Assembly: GCA_951230915.1 (NCBI GenBank)
Contig: OX579635.1
Span: forward strand, 18,042,001-18,106,000
Direction: 5' to 3'
Length of the DNA stretch: 64,000 bases
DNA from: Antitrichia curtipendula
Lineage: Eukaryota > Streptophyta > Bryopsida > Hypnales > Leucodontaceae
In this document: piece by piece, positions 23,536 to 34,088 of the stretch
How the letters are laid out: every line of letters starts with the position of its first letter
How positions within the stretch are numbered: the first letter of the stretch is position 1
Notes under the pieces: model-generated
The model's input: only the letters and a program-made list of their open reading frames with translations
Told to the model about the DNA's origin: nothing
Database searches by the model: none
Made by a program: the position numbers and the translations under genes

Positions 23536-24097
23536 TTAACCTTTAAAGTCCCATTGTTCCTACACAGGACAAAATGGATTTTGGGCAAGTTCCTACGATC
23601 TAAACTTTTACTGAAACTTTTCAAAACTTTCTCGTGAGATAGAAAAATTTATTAGCTTTCTTGTAATATAATTTTTATTTCAATCAGGGCTTGGAAGCAA
23701 AAGTTATGCCACAATAACTTCAAAACGAGGGAGACTGGGCAGCAAAAAAAACCCACAAATAATTGAAGTAAAAATTTTAATATTTTTTTTCTTATAGATT
23801 ATATTTTTTTCCAAAATATTTGGATTACTAATGTAAAAGTTATGGAGATTCTTGGTTTGCAGGCAATTAGAGCAATCTCTTGAATGAATTTTATTTTCCA
23901 CTTTGAATGCCAACATCTTTCAATCTATACGGTTATAAATTGCACAAAAATTAACACATGATCTAAGACAAGCGGGGAACAAGATCCTACTAGTACATTC
24001 TAAATTATATATTTTTTAATTTTGTAGGAGAACGTAGCAAAAGTGATAGTTTTGAATGTTCTTTTGACAGAAAATGGCCTTGGCACTTTAGGATGTA
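23536..24097 (-). mobile_element. TTAA element family A, copy A6 (internally deleted)
   Basis: It begins TTAACCTTTAAAGTCCCATT at 23536 and ends GGCCTTGGCACTTTAGG near 24093, with the right TTAA lost. At about 560 bp it is some 370 bp shorter than the complete A copies, so the middle is deleted. Orientation is reverse relative to A2. Confidence 0.75.
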
Positions 24098-24189
24098 TGT
24101 GTGTACAAAAAACAAACTCAAATAGGATTTTCTTACACAATATTTCTTCTCCCGTTTCAAAACATTTTTCCCTTGTGCAAACATACTAC
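24098..24189. other. Short spacer
   Basis: AT-rich, no feature. Frames at 24043-24319 cross from A6 into the neighbouring MITE and are not genes. Confidence 0.4.
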
Positions 24190-24550
24190 CTTCTTAGGGT
24201 CACTTCACACTTCAACAAAGGGTCGGGAATCCGTCAATTTCCACCAATCAAATTGCAAATTCCTAAAATCTCAACCTCTTGACCCTTCACACTATATGGC
24301 ACAATCTGTTATTACATAATTACATGGCAACGGACTCTCCCCCATGGTTTAGGTTAGCCAAAAACAACGGTTCAAACTATAGTTGAGAGTCCATCAAAAA
24401 AAAATCCTAAAAAAATCAGAAACTTTCTTTGTTCTCTCTACTTGTTATTTTCTATTTATGACAATCATTGCCTACAATAGTAATGCCTACTTATTGCCCA
24501 TTTTTTTGGACTCTCAACCATAGTTTGGGCATGGCCTCTCAACTTGGATA
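24190..24550. mobile_element. MITE cluster, TTCACACT-end group
   Basis: It starts TTAGGGTCACTTCACACTTC. It has an internal second end (GACCCTTCACACTATATGGC) and the inverted pair CAAACTATAGTTGAGAGTCC and GGACTCTCAACCATAGTTTG. It appears to be two related MITEs, nested or adjacent. J2 follows immediately. Confidence 0.55.
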
Positions 24551-24554
24551 GCCA

Positions 24555-24969
24555 TAAGGTAGTGTTCTGTAATTGCGACCCTCTCCTTCAAACCGACCCT
24601 ATAATTAGTTGTAGAATGGATTGCATGTGATCCTTGAATGGACCACTTTAGCTATTGAATGCATCAAGAAAAAATTGTTTTTCTATTTGCAAGAGCCAAT
24701 CATTGATCTTGATTTCCTCAAATCACTTTAGAAGTTGCAAGGGGACAGATTTTGGGAGACCTAGGGTCACAAATAGGTACCTACAACAGAAATCTTTCTA
24801 AATTCATAACTAATTCAAAAATGCTTCAAAAAATATGAAACCACTTGTGTTACATTCGGCATCTATTTGACTTTCTCTGAAAAATGAGCTAAAAATATTT
24901 TTAATCATGAAAACCTATGAAAAAGGCGAATCAGCCCTTAAAGGGTCACTTTTAGAGCCTACTACCTTA
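24555..24969 (+). mobile_element. MITE family J, copy J2 (complete)
   Basis: A 415 bp element. The left end TAAGGTAGTGTTCTG is mirrored by AGAGCCTACTACCTTA. The sub-terminal GGGTCACTTTTAGAG pairs with the left arm of J3. The interior matches J1 and J3 (TTGCAAGAGCCAATCATTG). TAA and TTA at the edges may be target sequence or part of the inverted end. Non-coding. Confidence 0.75.
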
Positions 24970-25009
24970 GTGTGAAATGGCCCTTAAATGTGGATAAGTC
25001 CATCTTCTA

Positions 25010-25880
25010 TCCTTTTTCGTTTTTCATTTCTTTCCTCTATCCGATGGCCGAGTCCCTCCCACCGTTTTGTTTTCAGTCATTCTCCCTTTTTTTTCCTCTC
25101 TGACTCCATGGCAGAGAATCTTGTTCGCCTCCCTTGTCGACTTTATTTTCCACAGAGATTCCGTTAGCTTGGAGCCAGCCAGCTTTGGCCAGTTGATAAT
25201 GGAGTCCCGGGTTGTCAGTGGACCTGTGTGTCGTCATATCAAACTGGTCTGCTTCTGCGTGCAAGTGATCGATCAAGCCTCTCCACGCACTTGACCAGCT
25301 GTCTGCAATTGCATTCAGTTCGGATCGATCCAAGTTCGTCGTCATGGATTGGCAAAAGTCATAACTGAAGCCCCGAGTACGTACGCGACACGAGCTGCTC
25401 GGTTTTCTGTTTCTAAATCTCGATCGATCGATTCATTCCTTGCTGTCTGGCACCCAGTTTGCTGGAAGCCTGGAACTCGAGCGAGAAGGTACACCAACTG
25501 TTTCAATTTTCGTCCGCAGGTGTTTGTCATGTCGAGGATTCCACGCAAAACAAAAACAACACAGAAAAAGGTCGGCAGGCATCTGCAAGCAACTGCTGAT
25601 GACGGAAGAAGAAGAAGAAGAATCGGAAGGGAAGGGAAGGGAAGGGATGCCGTGAGTGGGCTTCCAGAATCCACTGGAATGATGGATGAATGAATGAAAT
25701 GCCGGCGTTCCGTTCTGTACATCCAGGTGGGGATTCTGGCTGGCCAGGGGGGACTCGCGCAATGATAGAAGCTACATGGAGGAAGCCCTTGCACTTTACT
25801 TGAAAGATGTGCCGGTGTTAACTTATTAATACGGAAAGAGAAAGAGAAAGGGAGACTTATCGTAGACGGCATAAGTTAGT
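25010..25880. other. GC-richer island with overlapping open frames on both strands
   Basis: Composition changes sharply here. The minus-strand frame 25345 down to 25073 (90 residues, starts with ATG; contains WSSAWRGLIDHLHAEADQF) is the most protein-like and could be an exon. A longer minus frame, 25872-25342 (176 residues), is rich in low-complexity serine and leucine and is less convincing. I recognise no family. It may be a gene fragment, a 5' exon, or a promoter-type GC island. The downstream edge at 25762 begins the duplicated fragment described separately. Confidence 0.3.
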
Positions 25881-25985
25881 TGCTTGTTCCTTACGTTGTC
25901 GTCATTGGTTAGTTTTGTATTTGTTGACCTCTTGGTGGTACTTTAGGGTTGGTCTTTGATTCTAAATGAAAATTCATTGGTGGTA
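25762..25985 (+). pseudogene. Coding-like fragment, copy 1 (broken)
   Basis: The plus-strand reading AATGATAGAAG... gives NDRSYMEEALALYLKDVPVL and then meets stops. The same segment at 27287-27496 is open for 69 codons and reads NDRSCIEEAFALYLKDVPML. Copy 1 has an A/G-rich insertion near 25832-25856 that breaks the frame. Both copies continue through a shared GTAGTTGCTTGTTC-like block and a TTGACCTCTTGGT block. Protein identity unknown. Confidence 0.4.
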
Positions 25986-26162
25986 ACGGTAACAAACAAG
26001 TTCTAGCGCTTTCTCCAAAGGGTGAAAAAAAAAGGCGGTTCCATTCTTCTTGGCCACGATTTGGTGTGCATGTATCTAATATGTCTCTAATCCATAATTA
26101 TGCATGAAGGAAAAAAAATAGTAGTTTTAGAAATTGTACCTTATGGATGTAGGTAGAGTAAA

Positions 26163-26204
26163 ACCTCTCTTAATGCATGGTGCCTGGACTATGCACTAAG
26201 AGAG
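26163..26204. repeat. Short hairpin
   Basis: CCTCTCTTAATGCAT and ATGCACTAAGAGAGG form arms of about 15 bp with one mismatch around 12 bases. Function unknown; it lies in otherwise featureless AT-rich DNA. Confidence 0.55.
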
Positions 26205-26360
26205 GGTTCATGCATTTGGAAAGGCCACAAACCACGTGTCTTCCCATCTTGAATCAAGCGAAGGCCCACCTATTGCCTCTAAACTTTCTTACTACATAAG
26301 GTAGTATGTCCAATTTTTGCCCGTGCTCCAAGAACTGCTCCTACTTTTGTACCATGAATT

Positions 26361-26514
26361 GTTACTACAAAGATGAAATTGTCCAATGATGAATTAATAC
26401 CAATTGGGGATTCTAGTGCATAATTTTATAAGTAGTTGTTATTATAAGAATGAAAATTTGTCTAGTGATGAACTAATGCCAATTGTGGATTTTGGTGCAT
26501 AATTTTATGAGTAG
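26361..26514. repeat. Tandem duplication, 77 bp period
   Basis: Units 26361-26437 and 26438-26514 align along their length (shared GTGCATAATTTTAT and a GATGAA(T/C)TAAT block) with moderate divergence. Two copies only. Confidence 0.75.
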
Positions 26515-27277
26515 TTGGGGATTGAGTTTGATTTTAAAGTAGACACAATTTCAAAGTAAATAATATGGAGTTATGAGTGGTGAGACACTTTGTGTCATCC
26601 TAAGCAATTACATGCACCATGTTGTTCAAGTTTAAGGTTTGCATGTGTTCATTTTTTAACTCCATTTGCACTAGTGTTGGACAACTTTTTGACATTTAAT
26701 GGTAGTACATGTAGACTTCAATAGCACCCTACTACTATGAGCTTTAGAAATCATATCTAATCCAATTTTAGCCCCAAAATTATGAATTAAATTATGATGG
26801 GTGTTTCTTCCTCTCTTCTTTTTCTAAAAAATTGTTAGAAAATGCTCCAATCCGCATAGAAGAGATCCTAAACCAATATGCTCTTAAATGGGTGTTTTCT
26901 GCACCTCCTACCTTATTATAACCAAAGGAGTATGCAATAAAAGAGATTCTAATGTAGTAATTGTATTACATGTAATGTCATTGAATAGATCATGGTCTTC
27001 ATTTGATTAGAAAGCACAAAAGAATTTGAAATTGATTATATTTTTTTAATTATTCCCTTGAATAAATTTGAAGATAAGAATTACACATGTTTTTTACACA
27101 ATGACAAATTTTACTAAAAGAAAATTCAATTTGAAATGGTTTTTTAATAGTTATTACATTTTATAATTAAAAATTTTAAGTTTTTTTTTAAAAGACAAAA
27201 TTCTTCATAAACAGGGACCAAAAAAATTCCACAATCAAATACTATTGTATTTGACCTATGGCTAGTAGAAAGAGGGA
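26515..27277. other. AT-rich intergenic DNA
   Basis: No gene or recognised element. Confidence 0.45.
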
Positions 27278-27286
27278 GTGGATTCA

Positions 27287-27496
27287 ATGGACTCTCACAA
27301 TGATAGAAGTTGCATAGAGGAAGCATTTGCACTTTACTTGAAAGATGTGCCAATGTTAACTCACAAAGATGGTCATAACGTAGTTGCTTGTTCTTTACGT
27401 TGTAGTTGGTTAGTTTTGTATTTATTGACCTCTTGGTATTACTTTAAGGCCTTTGATTCTAAACAAGAATTCATCCGTGGTCTCATGTCACTGTGA
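27287..27496 (+). CDS. Coding-like fragment, copy 2 (open, 69 codons)
   Basis: An ATG at 27287 opens a 69-residue frame ending in TGA at 27494-27496. It is aligned with copy 1 at 25762-25985, about 1.53 kb upstream. Several differences between the copies in the best-matched first part are conservative on the plus strand (C/Y, I/M, F/L, M/V). A tryptophan- and leucine-rich segment (SWLVLYLLTSWYYF) could be one membrane helix. No family is recognised. It may be an exon, a fragment of a transposon gene, or chance. The opposite-strand frame 27144-27353 also aligns with the opposite-strand frame of copy 1, so strand is not certain. Confidence 0.25.
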   Translation: MDSHNDRSCIEEAFALYLKDVPMLTHKDGHNVVACSLRCSWLVLYLLTSWYYFKAFDSKQEFIRGLMSL

Positions 27497-27888
27497 ATGA
27501 GTTGCTTAATCACCATGAGGCAAGCCTACTATCATCTTTGATTGTCATCCATTTACACGACCATCATCAAAAGTTTGTACATTTTATTTTTACTTTAATA
27601 GAATAGATATAAATGTTCAGGGTTTAATTGGGATAGTTTCTTATGAGATGGGTGTTGGATTGAATCTTTGATAGAATCGGGTGTAAATACAATTTCAAAA
27701 ATATAACATCTTGTGTAATAGGTGTGAACTAATACTTTGTTGGCTTTAGACCAAAATGATAGGATGTTTGCATTGACACAAACTACATCTATATTGTGTG
27801 AATGTAAATGAATTTCAATAGACCCATACTTAAAAGGCAAGTCAACATTATAGTGCTAAAACCAAGAGCAATGACAATACTAGTTTAT
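27497..27888. other. AT-rich spacer
   Basis: No supported feature between the coding-like fragment and A3. Confidence 0.4.
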
Positions 27889-28819
27889 TTAACCTCTAAA
27901 GGCCCAAGGCCTTTTTTCTGCCAAAAAACACCCAAAACTGCCACTTTTTTAGCAAAGAGTGAAAAAAAATTAAATTTTTTTTTGCACATCTAACCATAGG
28001 ATCTTACACCTAACTAGTATGAGAATGTGTGGAAAAAATTTCAGAATTCTTGACCGCACAGATTGCAAGATATCTATGTTTAAAGTGAAAAAAACAAATT
28101 TTTCAGCACATTGTGGGACTGGATTTTTTGACTTTGAACATTTTTAACTTAAATTTTTTGAACTATAGAGTTTTGAGCTTTAAATCTTTATAGTGTAGAA
28201 TTGAGTTGAGAGTCTAATTAAAAAAAATCAAATAAAAAAAACATAATTTTCATTATTAAAAAAATTGTTAAGGAGAAGTAGGTACGAGATAGAAGGAAAA
28301 TCTAAAGTATTCATATATTTTAGATGGAATTAAAATGCACTGATCCCTATGGTGAGATTGTTCTAGCAAGTAAACTAAACCAGACAAAAAAAAAATTGAA
28401 AAATTTGAAAATTTTCATTTAGAAATAAATCCTGCAAGTTATTTTTTTCAAAAAGATGCTCTAACTGCCTGAAAAACAAGAATGTCCATAACTTTCTCAT
28501 AACAAATCCAAATGAAATGAACAAAAGCTTTCCAGATAGAAAAAAAATATAATCTATGAGAAAAAAATACTAAAAAAAAAAAAAAAAGTGCAAGTTTTTT
28601 TTGCTGCCCGCGCTGCCCCCCGTCCCCTATTTTGAGCTTATTTGGTCATAACTTTTGTTACCGGGCACCGGTTGTGAAAAAAATTATATTCCCACGTAGC
28701 TAATCAGCTTTTCTACCTCCAAAGAAAGTTTCAAAAAATCAGGAGAAAATTGCAGCCCGTAGGTACCTGCCCAAAAACGCATTTGTCCCCCGAAGGGACA
28801 ATGGGCTTTTAGGGGTTAA
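27889..28819 (+). mobile_element. TTAA element family A, copy A3 (complete)
   Basis: 931 bp, TTAA at 27889-27892 and 28816-28819. The left end is CCTCTAAAGGCCCAAGGCC. The right end is GACAATGGGCTTTTAGGGG, preceded by TTTGTCCCCCGAAGG. It is collinear with A2 and A4. A C-rich stretch at 28608-28626 (GCCCGCGCTGCCCCCC) is the expanded form of a GCTGCC block shared with family E. Confidence 0.92.
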
Positions 28820-29447
28820 GATTCCATACCCGAAGTCTATAAAACAATAGTAGTAAGATTAGAAATTATAATATTTGTACTTGTAGATATATTTGTTTGA
28901 TAAGACCATATTTTTTTCATGTAGTGAGTCTATTTTCAAGACAAAGAATCAAAGGCAGTATTAACTTGTATATGACTTTATTCATAATCATTGATTGAAG
29001 GCTTTAAATTATAATTGATTTTTGAAAGTTTAAAGTGACCTTAATTTTTTCAAACTTTCCTTAGTTTCAATAGTTAAGAAATAAATGATGTGCTTCAATA
29101 TATGATTTTGTAGTTTTGACATGAATACAAATGTTGTAGTTTGATTTAAGTGGTTAAGCTTCCTTACATCCTAATTTACATATGTCTCATGAACTAGTGT
29201 ATATCTTATCACTATACAATATTGAAGCTTTTTAACTTTTTAGTTGGTTATGAAGCCATGTGAAGTTCATATAATCTAGATCATTTGTCACAACATTCTT
29301 TGTTCTACATTGTGGTTCAAGGTTTGTAAGTTTAGTCCTACATATTGTCATCATAATCTTTGTTGCATTGGCAAGTATAGTGTTGAAACCACGTGAAGAC
29401 TCTTCAACGGGCAACCAATTTGTGCCCCTACCATTTTGATGAAGATT
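28820..29447. other. AT-rich spacer
   Basis: No gene or recognised element lies between A3 and A5. Confidence 0.45.
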
Positions 29448-30234
29448 TTAACCTCTAAAGGACCATTGTCTCTTTGGGGGAAAAATGGATTTTAGGCATT
29501 CTCCTATGGTTCCAATTTTGTTATATTAGCTTTCAAGAGAATATATTTTTATTGGAATTGGTACCCAAAAGAAAGAATTTGTGTTTCTAAGTACAATTTT
29601 CACCTTGCTGGGCAAACAAAACAAATCCACAAAAAATTGAAATAAAGATTTTAAATTTTTTTCTTGTAAATCATATTTTTGTCTACATTAAAAACTTTTA
29701 TTCATTCCATTTGGATTGGTGATGTAAAACTACATAGCATCTTATTTTTTGGAAAATTATAGCATCTTCTTGAGAAATAATGTATTGGATTTTCTTTAGA
29801 ACTCAATTTTAATGATTTAGAGAAAAAAAGTTCCACAAAGTTTACTTTGATTGCTAAAAAAAAATTAATATTGGAATTAGTGTGTTTCAAATCTATTTTA
29901 GAAATATTAACAACTCAATTTTTCCTTCTAACTCATACTTGTTTCTACTTAACAATTTTTAAATTCAAACTATGCGCTGCAAAAAAATCAAGTTGAAAAG
30001 GTTTAAAGTAAAATACTTGTTTTCTTCACTTTAAATATGTAGATATTTTGCAATCTATAGAGCCAAAGTTTTGGAAATTTCTTGCATACATTCTTGCACC
30101 ACTCTAGTTGAAGATCCCATAGTTGGATATGCAGAAAGAAAAAAAAAATTCACATGTTTTTGTTCTTTGCAAGAAAAATGACAGTTTTGAGTGTTTTTTA
30201 ACAAAGCAAAGGTAGTGGATCTTTAGGATTTTAA
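29448..30234 (-). mobile_element. TTAA element family A, copy A5
   Basis: 787 bp, TTAA at 29448-29451 and 30231-30234, ends CCTCTAAAGGACCATTG and GGATCTTTAGGATT. Reverse orientation. It is about 145 bp shorter than complete copies and more diverged. Conserved A blocks include TTCATTCCATTTGGATTGG near 29700 and AATGACAGTTTTGAGTG near the right end. Confidence 0.8.
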
Positions 30235-32571
30235 ACTTATAGCATCATCCATTAGTTGTCATTAACAAGGTTTAATTTTTAATTTTTATGAAGTGTCAAA
30301 GTGGCAATATAAAATGTTATATTGGTGCTCATTCATCTATATATTCATCCTAGACTTTGTTTTAAATTTGATTTTTTTTGGCAATAAAACTTCAAAATTT
30401 GTTGCCATTTTTTAACCAAATTGTTTTTTCCGGGTGCAATCTGACACTATTTTGCCCCCCTCCAAAAGCCCTCGTCGTGAATGCACATTCTCGTTCCATG
30501 AGCATTTCGCCAACAATGTTGATGGATAGTAACAATTTCCATGTTGAAGGTTGCAATGTCAAGCAATTTAGAGCCTTAAATTGTTTGTTTGTTGTTGACA
30601 TAATGTAATTCTCTTACTTGCACCTTGCACCTTATGTTTGTAATACTAGATAAGTGTGTTGCTCTTGATTGCACCAAAATTCTTATGACTTTGAAATCAT
30701 TAAAATTATCATGTATTGATTTACCACAATTTGACTTGATAAAAAATTATAACATTTTATCAATTTGGTTTTATATTTTAATTGAGCAAGGGAATCATAA
30801 TGAGAGTTTTGTACAGATATGTTATTCCATATATTTTTAGAATTCATTTCAATGGTTTGCAACAAATTGTTTACTTTATAGGACCATAAGATCATTCAAC
30901 ATTGAGATTTTCTCAATATATTGCAAAGAGTATGGTGAAGTTGGACATTAATAGGTTAGTAGATCAATAACATCATTGCCTTTTCTCAAGTATTATAATC
31001 TAAAGGAAACTAACCAAAATTTAAGCATTCTTATTGGTAAAGTGGGAACCATTTCTAACTCGTTGACTAATGAAAATACTCAAATTTTGATTCTCTTTGT
31101 TGGTCCCTTGTACAACCTCAAATGATTTTTTTGTGCCTTTTGGGTGATTTTTAATTTTAGGTATTACATGGCAATGTCCTTTATTTAATTTTTTTTACCT
31201 ATTAGCATGCTTCTAATGGAATCAATTTAGTTGTCCAGAGTCCAATTGTAGATATTTTTTTATGAGGATCTAATAATACATATAATTTTCTAATGTGCTT
31301 TGCTCAATAGTTGATTCGAAAGTTTTAATTTTGAATTGATCAGTCAAAACTATTATTTAATTTGTTGTGCCATTTTGTCGTCTACATTGATAATGCTCTT
31401 GTGTAAGTGAAAGTCAAAATCAACACATATTTGTTGAACATTGGATTTATAAATATAAGGTTAAATAGAGTATTATCATAAAGGACCCCCCAATTTAAAA
31501 CAAGGGTATCAGATGGCGCAAAGGAACCACACTCTCAATTACTATAGTCGGTGTAGTGAGGACATATAGCATATCATTTGCCAATAATTTCTTGACACTT
31601 GGTGCAAAAACAATGTTTTTTGCTCTGGTAGTTTCCATCGGCCCAAGTGGCACTTGACTCTTAGCCTTCCTCCTAGGTTAGACCGGCCTCTTGAGCCAGA
31701 TTGATTGTTTTTCTCCTCTCTCTGTTTTTTAATGCAATGGTCACCGTTCCTTTGAATGAAAAAAAAAAAGGGGGGGGCATTAGAGGAAGGTATAACTAAG
31801 AATAGTACAAAAGAAACATGGCCCCATACTCCATTGGACCTCAATTTTGGTGCTCCAAGGAGCTTCATCAGTTTTGTTCTTAAACTCTAGCGGTGGTCCC
31901 GTATTGTATGTACTTTACGATTAACTCTAATATATGCAAAATATTCCACGTGATTCTCTTTTTTCCAATACCCCCAAATGAAAGAAATAATTTTTTCCAA
32001 AGTTTTGGCAACTGTTTTTTTTATAATTACTTTCCACCGAACCTGCCCCACAAAACAAGCCCGCCATATCCATACCTAGAGAGGCTAAGATACTGCTTGT
32101 AAAAAGACTACAAATACAGTGTTGGGAATTTTGTCATGAATTTGAAGTGGCACTGTACTTCCGTTAAATAGATGACTACCATTGGGTGCCAGTCGGTCTT
32201 CCAAAAAGTTCAATCCCTAAATTATAGGAAATACACAGGAAAGATTTGATTGGATCTTGTCCATAGGCTGAGTGCGTAACATTCAGTAGCCTTCAGGGAG
32301 GCTGCTTTTCTCTCCCTGGAGGCCTCATCCACGATGTTCATCCACGCCTCATTAATCTAAGCTGCAGTACACGGAGTGCGGCATTAGATTCATGGCGCGC
32401 TCCATTTCCTTTCTATAATTTCAAGTTTGAACATACAAACAAATATGATTTACAAAGAAAGTTGGTTTGCCTAAAATCCAAGCTAGAATCATGATTAGCA
32501 TACCAAGGCAGTCTTCTATGTGACCATTACAATAATTTACTTTTCATTTGTTGAATGTCAAGAGAAGCTCC
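30235..32571. other. Gene-free stretch with minor frames
   Basis: Frames 30378-30608 (plus) and 30601-30392 (minus) overlap each other and have no known motif. Around 31545-31865 the DNA is less AT-rich and ends in an A-run followed by eight or so G (31761-31779). The segment GTTTTTTAATGCAATGG at 31725-31741 resembles 45660-45680. It might be the 3' end of an old retroelement, but I cannot show that. Confidence 0.35.
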
Positions 32572-33150
32572 TTATATACCTATGGGGTGGTAGGAGTTAG
32601 AACAACCCGTGTGGGATATGTTAATTTAGAATTTGTAGTTTCTCAACCACTCATAGTTAAAATCAAAAGTAGGAATTGTGATTGAAGTATAATTTCAGAC
32701 CTCATTTAGGAATAGTATAATAAAAAATTTCAAAAATAATTGAACTATGAAAAGTTGATAAATTAAGATAAGTTTCATCTCCAAAAATCCATTTCAGATT
32801 ATGATTCTCCAATCAAAAGTTTTGGACAAATTTCAGAGAGGATGTTTGAAAATGTCAAAAACAAATTCCCTTCCAACCCCTATCTAAAATTTATCCATAA
32901 CTTTTGACTGGAGGATCAAAATCCTAAAAGAATTTTTGGAGATAAATCTTAACTTCATTTCACAACTTTTTTCAGTTCAAAGTTGTTTTTTAAAAGTTTT
33001 TATACTATGCCTAAATGAGGTCTGAAAATCTACTTCAATCACAATTGTTGCTTTAATTTGATTACACCATGAGTGGTTGAGAAAATATAAATTCTAATTT
33101 ACATATCCCACATTGTTTACTTTACCTCCTACCACCCCATAGGTATATAA
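32572..33150. repeat. Second large foldback element, about 579 bp
   Basis: The left terminus (TTATATACCTATGGGGTGG, TAGGAG) is mirrored by the right terminus (CTCCTACCACCCC, ATAGGTATATAA). Complementarity continues inward with more mismatches, for example TTTCAGACCTCATTTAGG against CCTAAATGAGGTCTGAAA, to a centre near 32861. Non-coding. It is independent in sequence from the palindrome at 2922-4000. Confidence 0.88.
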
Positions 33151-33430
33151 ATAGTTGTCTTTGCATTCTAAGTTACAAAACACATTTGTCTTGAGAAGCA
33201 TTGCAAGGAATTCTGAATGTTGAAATTCATTGGCTCAATGATTTGATAGCTATTTTGTATAAAATTCATATTTCGTGTACTATTTAAATTGAAAATACTT
33301 GAATTTATAGTACTCCGAGTCAGTAGATTTTCTGCACTGTTAGAATTGAAAGTAGTATTCATTTTACCTCAAGTCTGCAGTAGCCACCCTGCCACTCTGA
33401 CAAATTTTGACGCGTGTTTGTTAGCTACTG
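33151..33430. other. Spacer
   Basis: No supported feature. A plus frame at 33289-33642 runs through this and the palindromes below without a recognisable domain. Confidence 0.35.
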
Positions 33431-33494
33431 ATGGTGCCGAATATTCGGCACCATATCATCCAGCGGATGAAATGATGCCGAATATTCGGCACCA
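33431..33494. repeat. Paired GGTGCCGAATATTCGGCACC palindromes
   Basis: A perfect 24-base palindrome lies at 33431-33454, with core GCCGAATATTCGGC. A second near-copy lies at 33474-33494 with the same core and right half. The spacing is about 42 bases, roughly four helical turns. It resembles a dimeric protein binding site or the tip of a small foldback. Function unknown. Confidence 0.85.
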
Positions 33495-33633
33495 TTTTGT
33501 CAGAGGGAAGGCAGACTTGGCTTCTGCTACTGAATGTTATGTGGCTCCTTTGGAAAAACAAGACACGGTTGTGTATGGAAAAAAAAAAGGCACAAGAGTA
33601 TGTAAGCTTATGCCAACTGCCATTAGAAGAGAG

Positions 33634-34088
33634 CTACACTAAAGATGATATTTAGTGTCTTGTACACTAAATACGAAGGCATACACTAAAAGTCAATTAC
33701 CCTATGAAAGTAAGTAACATTAAATGTCAATTCAAACACTAAATGTGAACCAGAGTTGTCATATCAGACGGAATATCACTGTTCACGGACAGAATCGGAC
33801 CGATTAGGGCTAGGCGGCTGCAAACTTCAGAGCCTTGTAACTTTTGCAAAAATTCTTCAAATCAGGAAAATGAGATATTTTTCGGCATCTACAGTTTTTG
33901 TAGATGCCGAAAAATATCTCATTTTCCTTATTTGAAGAATTTTTGCAAAAGTTACAAGGCTCTGAAGTTTGCAGACGGCACATTCAAGTCTAACACTAAT
34001 TGTGGACAAGTTCAGATTTAGTGTTGTAGCTAGTAGGGGGGTAAAAACACTAAATGTTACTCAACACTAAATATCATCTTTAGTGTAG
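33634..34088. mobile_element. MITE with 25 bp perfect inverted ends and a central hairpin
   Basis: Bases 33634-33658 and 34064-34088 are exact reverse complements (CTACACTAAAGATGATATTT at the left outer end). The ACACTAA motif recurs several times sub-terminally on both strands, as in transposase-binding arrays. The middle holds the hairpin at 33818-33974. No target duplication is obvious and there is no coding capacity. Total 455 bp. Confidence 0.85.
33818..33974. repeat. Near-perfect hairpin, 76 bp arms, 5-base loop
   Basis: Arms 33818-33893 and 33899-33974 pair with a single mismatch (A against C, in the CAAATCAGG region); the loop is GTTTT. Such precision in AT-rich DNA implies recent origin or maintenance. 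It resembles a young microRNA or siRNA-type precursor, or a foldback insertion within the surrounding MITE. Expression cannot be judged. Confidence 0.93.

Noticed and set aside
25342..25872. 176-codon minus-strand frame
   Set aside because: Low-complexity serine/leucine content with conflicting frames on the other strand; no domain. Kept only as part of the GC-island entry.
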